From a gamma proteobacterium HIMB55 (lineage in GTDB: Bacteria; Pseudomonadota; Gammaproteobacteria; Pseudomonadales; Halieaceae): DNA of 64,000 nt. Under the pieces are notes generated by a model. It was not told the DNA's origin. It searched no databases and worked only from the letters and a program-made list of their open reading frames with translations. Shown here piece after piece: positions 62,579 through 64,000 of this stretch (the first letter of the stretch is position 1; each line of letters starts with the position of its first letter). The position numbers and the translations under genes are program-made. Location: assembly GCA_000227505.4 (NCBI GenBank), contig AGIF02000001.1, positions 392,035 through 456,034 of the forward strand, read 5' to 3'.

Positions 62579-63500
62579 TGAATTAACTAACTGGCTCTAT
62601 AGGCAGGATGTGGATGTTCATGACCTTTCCAGTGCAATTGTGAACGAGGTTGCGGCAGTAGTCTCGGATAGTCCCAATGTGGCTGCGGCACTTCTGGCCT
62701 ATGAGAGGACTGCAGACTATGTAGAAAAGTTGGCGACCGAACATGATTTTGAGTATAGCTGTATTAAAGCGATTAGAGTTTATGCGCATTTTAATACTGA
62801 TTTAAATATTGCAGTCAGGCCAGAGAATTTTCCTGAGATCATAAAACTATTAGAAGAACGCGGTTGGTCGAGGCGCTCCTGGTGGTCTCGCTTCAAAGAA
62901 GATATTGCGGAAAGGGGTAAGCGAAAACTCGTCTGTGATGCTAGTCGAGGGTTGAGCGAAATTCATCTATACCCTGGACTATCCTGGCACGGATTTGAAT
63001 ACACGTCCCCTGACGACGTTCTAGTTAATAGAACGCGGACGCCTTTTGGGGACCACGAAACCTATAATACAAATAACAGCCTAGATTTGATTGCAAACCT
63101 TGGGCATGCACTTTTTGAGCGGTATAAGTTTACGGCAGGTGAGGTGTACCATGTGTCTTCCATAATACATGCGTCGAGTCCAGATGATCTTGCAAATGCC
63201 GAAAATATTGCTCGTAGTAATGGGTGGGGGGATGGGTTCAAAGCGGTTATTGCACTTGTTCGAGAACTGAGATCACTTGAAGAAATGACATATCCTCTAT
63301 TAATAGATAAATCAATTTTGTGGGCCACCTGGCGAGAGCGATTTTCTTTTCAAATGAAACAGGGAAAATTAATCAGTGCTCTTTTAGAAGTACTCTTTAA
63401 TTGGATCTGGTCCGGTCCCGTATATACAATTTACTCGAGGTCCAAGAAAATTCTTGGCGGTCAATCTGGATTAGAGAAAAAGTACGGAAATGTTTCATGA
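62565..63500 (+). CDS. Nucleotidyltransferase-like protein of the polysaccharide locus
   Basis: A 311-residue soluble protein. The central region IRVYAHFNTDLNIAVRPENFPEIIKLLEERGW, then LSEIHLYPGLSWHGFEY, loosely resembles the nucleotidyltransferase-fold proteins found in O-antigen and teichoic acid loci, with acidic residues in place of a clear GS-DxD motif. I cannot name a reaction. The first of two adjacent ATG codons is used, after GGGGTGG. It is translationally coupled to the following kinase gene (ATGA). Confidence 0.72.
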   Translation: MMKNDELTNWLYRQDVDVHDLSSAIVNEVAAVVSDSPNVAAALLAYERTADYVEKLATEHDFEYSCIKAIRVYAHFNTDLNIAVRPENFPEIIKLLEERGWSRRSWWSRFKEDIAERGKRKLVCDASRGLSEIHLYPGLSWHGFEYTSPDDVLVNRTRTPFGDHETYNTNNSLDLIANLGHALFERYKFTAGEVYHVSSIIHASSPDDLANAENIARSNGWGDGFKAVIALVRELRSLEEMTYPLLIDKSILWATWRERFSFQMKQGKLISALLEVLFNWIWSGPVYTIYSRSKKILGGQSGLEKKYGNVS

Positions 63501-64000
63501 AAATTTGTTTTTTAGGTCTCGACGGGAGTGGTAAATCAACACAGTCTAAAATCCTAGTTGACTTACTCGCGGATAAAGATATCGACGTAGTTTATCGACA
63601 TCAGTTTAGGTACGAATCTGAGACGGTTATGTCAGCGAAGAATTCTCTGAGGCCGTTCATAAAGAGGGCGCAATATTTATTGTGTATACCTGGAAGCATA
63701 CTCATTGATTCAGTCATTTTACGAGTGATAAGGGATAATTTTTTTTGGCGCATTATTCGTCCTTTAGTCGCTCACCCCATTGGGCTTCTAGTGTTGTTTT
63801 CTGGCTTGATAAAAGCGAGGGGTAAAAGCAGGATGTATGGAAGCCATCATGTGTTTGTTATGGATCGCTGCTTTCTAGACGAGTTAGCTCGGGTGGAATG
63901 GAAGCTTAGTATCCGGGTCCCATTTAAGAGCCTCTGGTTTCGCCTAGCTCCCGCTCCGGACTACGCTTTTTATTTTGATATTCCGGGAGTTGAGTCATGG
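63497..64000 (+). CDS. Thymidylate kinase-like P-loop protein (3' end outside window)
   Basis: The first 168 residues are visible. The protein begins MKICFLGLDGSGKSTQSK, a Walker A loop of the thymidylate kinase type, followed by a DRCFLDE segment like the DR(Y/F) motif of that family. Proteins of this kind occur in surface-polysaccharide loci next to nucleotidyltransferase-like genes and are probably not the housekeeping Tmk. The frame is open to the last base. Confidence 0.83.
   Translation, partial: MKICFLGLDGSGKSTQSKILVDLLADKDIDVVYRHQFRYESETVMSAKNSLRPFIKRAQYLLCIPGSILIDSVILRVIRDNFFWRIIRPLVAHPIGLLVLFSGLIKARGKSRMYGSHHVFVMDRCFLDELARVEWKLSIRVPFKSLWFRLAPAPDYAFYFDIPGVESW

Overview
The window is a chromosomal segment of a Gram-negative bacterium, most likely a marine gammaproteobacterium. 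This rests on gene content: a class II (enterobacterial-length) ketol-acid reductoisomerase, a 1227-residue MetH, a degraded type IV minor pilin operon, a secreted GH81 laminarinase with calcium-binding repeats, and a MarR-type EPS regulator. A relative of the OM60/NOR5 (Halieaceae) group would fit, but that is inference and no rRNA gene is present to test it. Nearly every gene is protein-coding; I found no tRNA, rRNA, CRISPR or insertion sequence.

Layout. 1-1526: 3' end of clpB with its terminator. 1.8-4.0 kb: minor pilin genes (pilE-, pilV-, pilW-like) ending in a broken pilX remnant; no pilY1 follows. 4.3-6.6 kb: ilvI-ilvH (acetolactate synthase). 6.8-10.7 kb: a 1303-residue multidomain GH81 endo-1,3-beta-glucanase. 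10.9-16.5 kb: a tight four-gene operon of two paralogous FAD oxidoreductases, a GcvT-like folate-dependent C1 transferase and a Rieske oxygenase of the quaternary-amine type. 16.6-22.2 kb (minus strand): a TauD-type dioxygenase, two MFS transporters and a secreted M20 peptidase. 22.6-28.0 kb: gamma-butyrobetaine dioxygenase, a BKACE (DUF849) enzyme, carnitine 3-dehydrogenase and acetoacetyl-CoA synthetase. Together these read as a route gamma-butyrobetaine to carnitine to 3-dehydrocarnitine to betainyl-CoA plus acetoacetate, with the upstream Rieske/GcvT operon a plausible demethylation arm. 28.3-30.1 kb: small envelope proteins. 30.2-32.8 kb: galE and ilvC. 33.2-37.8 kb: metF-metH behind a promoter that holds a strong palindrome. 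38.1-39.8 kb: msrP-msrQ.

40.0-64.0 kb is one large exopolysaccharide/O-antigen-like locus, all on the plus strand and running off the window. It begins with a WecA-like initiating phosphoglycosyltransferase, a YjbE-like low-complexity secreted protein, a YjbH-domain outer-membrane protein, a lipoprotein, a six-SLBB export protein and a Wzz-like protein. Then come an EPS-type MarR regulator whose start codon lies inside a long inverted repeat, two nucleotide-sugar dehydrogenases, a set for a 2,3-diamino-uronic acid in which a formyltransferase-ankyrin fusion stands where an acetyltransferase is expected, a UDP-glucuronate 4-epimerase, Wzx, Wzy, two GT4 glycosyltransferases, and accessory kinase-like and nucleotidyltransferase-like genes. 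From about 48.7 kb the DNA becomes visibly more AT-rich and genes overlap by a few bases, as is usual for exchanged surface-polysaccharide cassettes.

The two most interesting parts are the quaternary-amine island (10.9-28.0 kb) and the predicted formamido-uronic-acid EPS pathway with its regulator hairpin.
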